Source: VBDM01 sp035637655 (GTDB lineage: Bacteria; Pseudomonadota; Gammaproteobacteria; Burkholderiales; SG8-39). From it: 44,440 nt of DNA. A program made the position numbers and the translations under genes. How positions within the stretch are numbered: position 1 is the first letter of the stretch; every line of letters begins with the position of its first letter. Shown piece after piece: positions 43,758 through 44,440 of this stretch. Location: contig DASPWT010000088.1 of NCBI GenBank assembly GCA_035637655.1, positions 1 through 44,440 of the forward strand, read 5' to 3'. Below the pieces are notes generated by a model, which saw only the letters and a list, made by a program, of their open reading frames with translations, searched no databases and had not been told where the DNA came from.

Positions 43758-44440
43758 ATGGAAAACCGACAGCATGATTTGATGCGCCGGCAGATGATCG
43801 CCGAGATCGTGGCCGATACGGTTTTCCTTACGGCTCAGCTCGGCAAGTCCGCGTTCGCCCCTCGGGTGATCGAGGTGATGGGCAGGATCCCCCGCCACGA
43901 ATTCGTGCCCTTGGAGCTGCAAGCTTATGCCTATCTCAACTCGCCGCTGCCGGTCGGCTACGGCAAGACCATCTCGCAGCCCTTCATCGTCGCGCTCATG
44001 ACCGATCTGCTCGAGCCCCAGCCGGGCGACGTGACGCTCGAGGTCGGTGCCGGCGTCGGCTATCAGGCCGCGATCCTCTCGGAACTGGTGAATCAGGTCT
44101 ACAGCATCGAGCTCATCGAGGAGCTCGCTCTGGATACCCGGAGGAGGCTGAGGAATCTCGGTTACCGAAATATCGAGATCGGCGTCGGCAACGGTTACTA
44201 CGGCTGGAGCGAACACGCGCCTTTCGACAAGATCGTCGTCACCGCCGCGCCCGACCTGATTCCGCCGCCGCTGCTCGCGCAGCTCAAGCCCGGCGGCAAA
44301 ATGGTGATCCCGACCGGGATTCCCGACAAACAGCAGTTGATATTGGTGGAGAAATCCGAGGGCGGCAAGCTCACCACCCGGGAGGTGCTGCCGGTGCGTT
44401 TCTCCGAGCTCGATGAAGGCGCCGACTTCGCCGGCGCGGC
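43758..44440 (+). CDS. pcm: Protein-L-isoaspartate O-methyltransferase, C-terminus beyond window
   Basis: SAM-dependent repair of isoaspartyl residues in damaged proteins. The reading frame starts at ATG 43758 (MENRQHDLMRRQMIAEIV) with a GACGGG just upstream and stays open to the window end (227 codons). Motifs are PLPVGYGKTISQPFIVALMTDLL, the SAM motif VTLEVGAGVGYQAAIL, and FDKIVVTAAPDLIPPPLLAQLKPGG. It lies 6 bases after the HtrA-like gene and probably shares its transcript. Confidence 0.92.
   Translation, partial: MENRQHDLMRRQMIAEIVADTVFLTAQLGKSAFAPRVIEVMGRIPRHEFVPLELQAYAYLNSPLPVGYGKTISQPFIVALMTDLLEPQPGDVTLEVGAGVGYQAAILSELVNQVYSIELIEELALDTRRRLRNLGYRNIEIGVGNGYYGWSEHAPFDKIVVTAAPDLIPPPLLAQLKPGGKMVIPTGIPDKQQLILVEKSEGGKLTTREVLPVRFSELDEGADFAGA

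Overview
The window looks like a chromosomal core segment of a GC-rich betaproteobacterium (Burkholderiales/Nitrosomonadales-like; no finer placement is possible by eye). The evidence is the gene content and order: pilT-pilU back to back with yggS-proC-yggT, a pilGHIJ-pilL chemosensory operon beside rubredoxin and thiD-thiE-hemL, aroQ-accB-accC-prmA-DUF3426, and a TonB-like gene next to mtgA and an RNase II-type gene. Genes are tightly packed and GTG starts are common. Five junctions use a GTGA stop/start overlap. I see no tRNA, rRNA, insertion sequence, prophage or CRISPR array.

Left part (1-17.9 kb). The type IV pilus retraction ATPases pilU (cut by the window edge) and pilT run leftward. 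yggS, proC and yggT run rightward. A leftward operon follows: algH (yqgE), ruvX (yqgF), pyrR, pyrB, a small cupin gene and a dihydroorotase homologue that has lost its metal-binding histidines (a PyrC'-type partner of aspartate transcarbamoylase). Upstream of it lies the leftward pilG-pilH-pilI-pilJ-pilL operon, which encodes the twitching/surface-sensing chemosensory pathway: two response regulators, a CheW adaptor, an MCP-like receptor and a 1793-residue multi-Hpt CheA hybrid kinase.

Middle part (17.7-31.2 kb). Rubredoxin diverges from thiD-thiE-hemL (thiamine and tetrapyrrole synthesis). Then come mgtE (Mg2+ channel), a UMF1-like MFS transporter, mtgA, a TonB-like protein, an RNB-domain ribonuclease, an enolase-superfamily enzyme of the mandelate-racemase type, a YqiA-like esterase, the peptidoglycan-recycling ligase mpl, and a nucleotidyltransferase-fold protein of unknown role.

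Right part (31.4-44.4 kb). aroQ, accB, accC, prmA, a zinc-ribbon membrane protein and a PfkB-family kinase form a rightward series. It is followed by an acyltransferase whose 3' end overlaps the convergent apaH gene, a small basic hypothetical protein and a glutathione transferase. Next is an accessory metabolic patch: a nitronate monooxygenase-like gene divergent from a two-subunit thiamine-pyrophosphate decarboxylase, with a 4,5-dihydroxyphthalate decarboxylase-like gene converging on it. The window ends with an HtrA-like PDZ protein that has lost two of its three catalytic residues, and the start of a protein-isoaspartate methyltransferase gene.

No wholly new multi-gene system stands out. 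The best leads are the cupin embedded in the pyr operon next to a catalytically dead dihydroorotase, the HtrA-like pseudoprotease coupled to an isoaspartate methyltransferase, the uncharacterised TPP-decarboxylase patch, and a leftward-facing intrinsic terminator inside the rightward acc operon.
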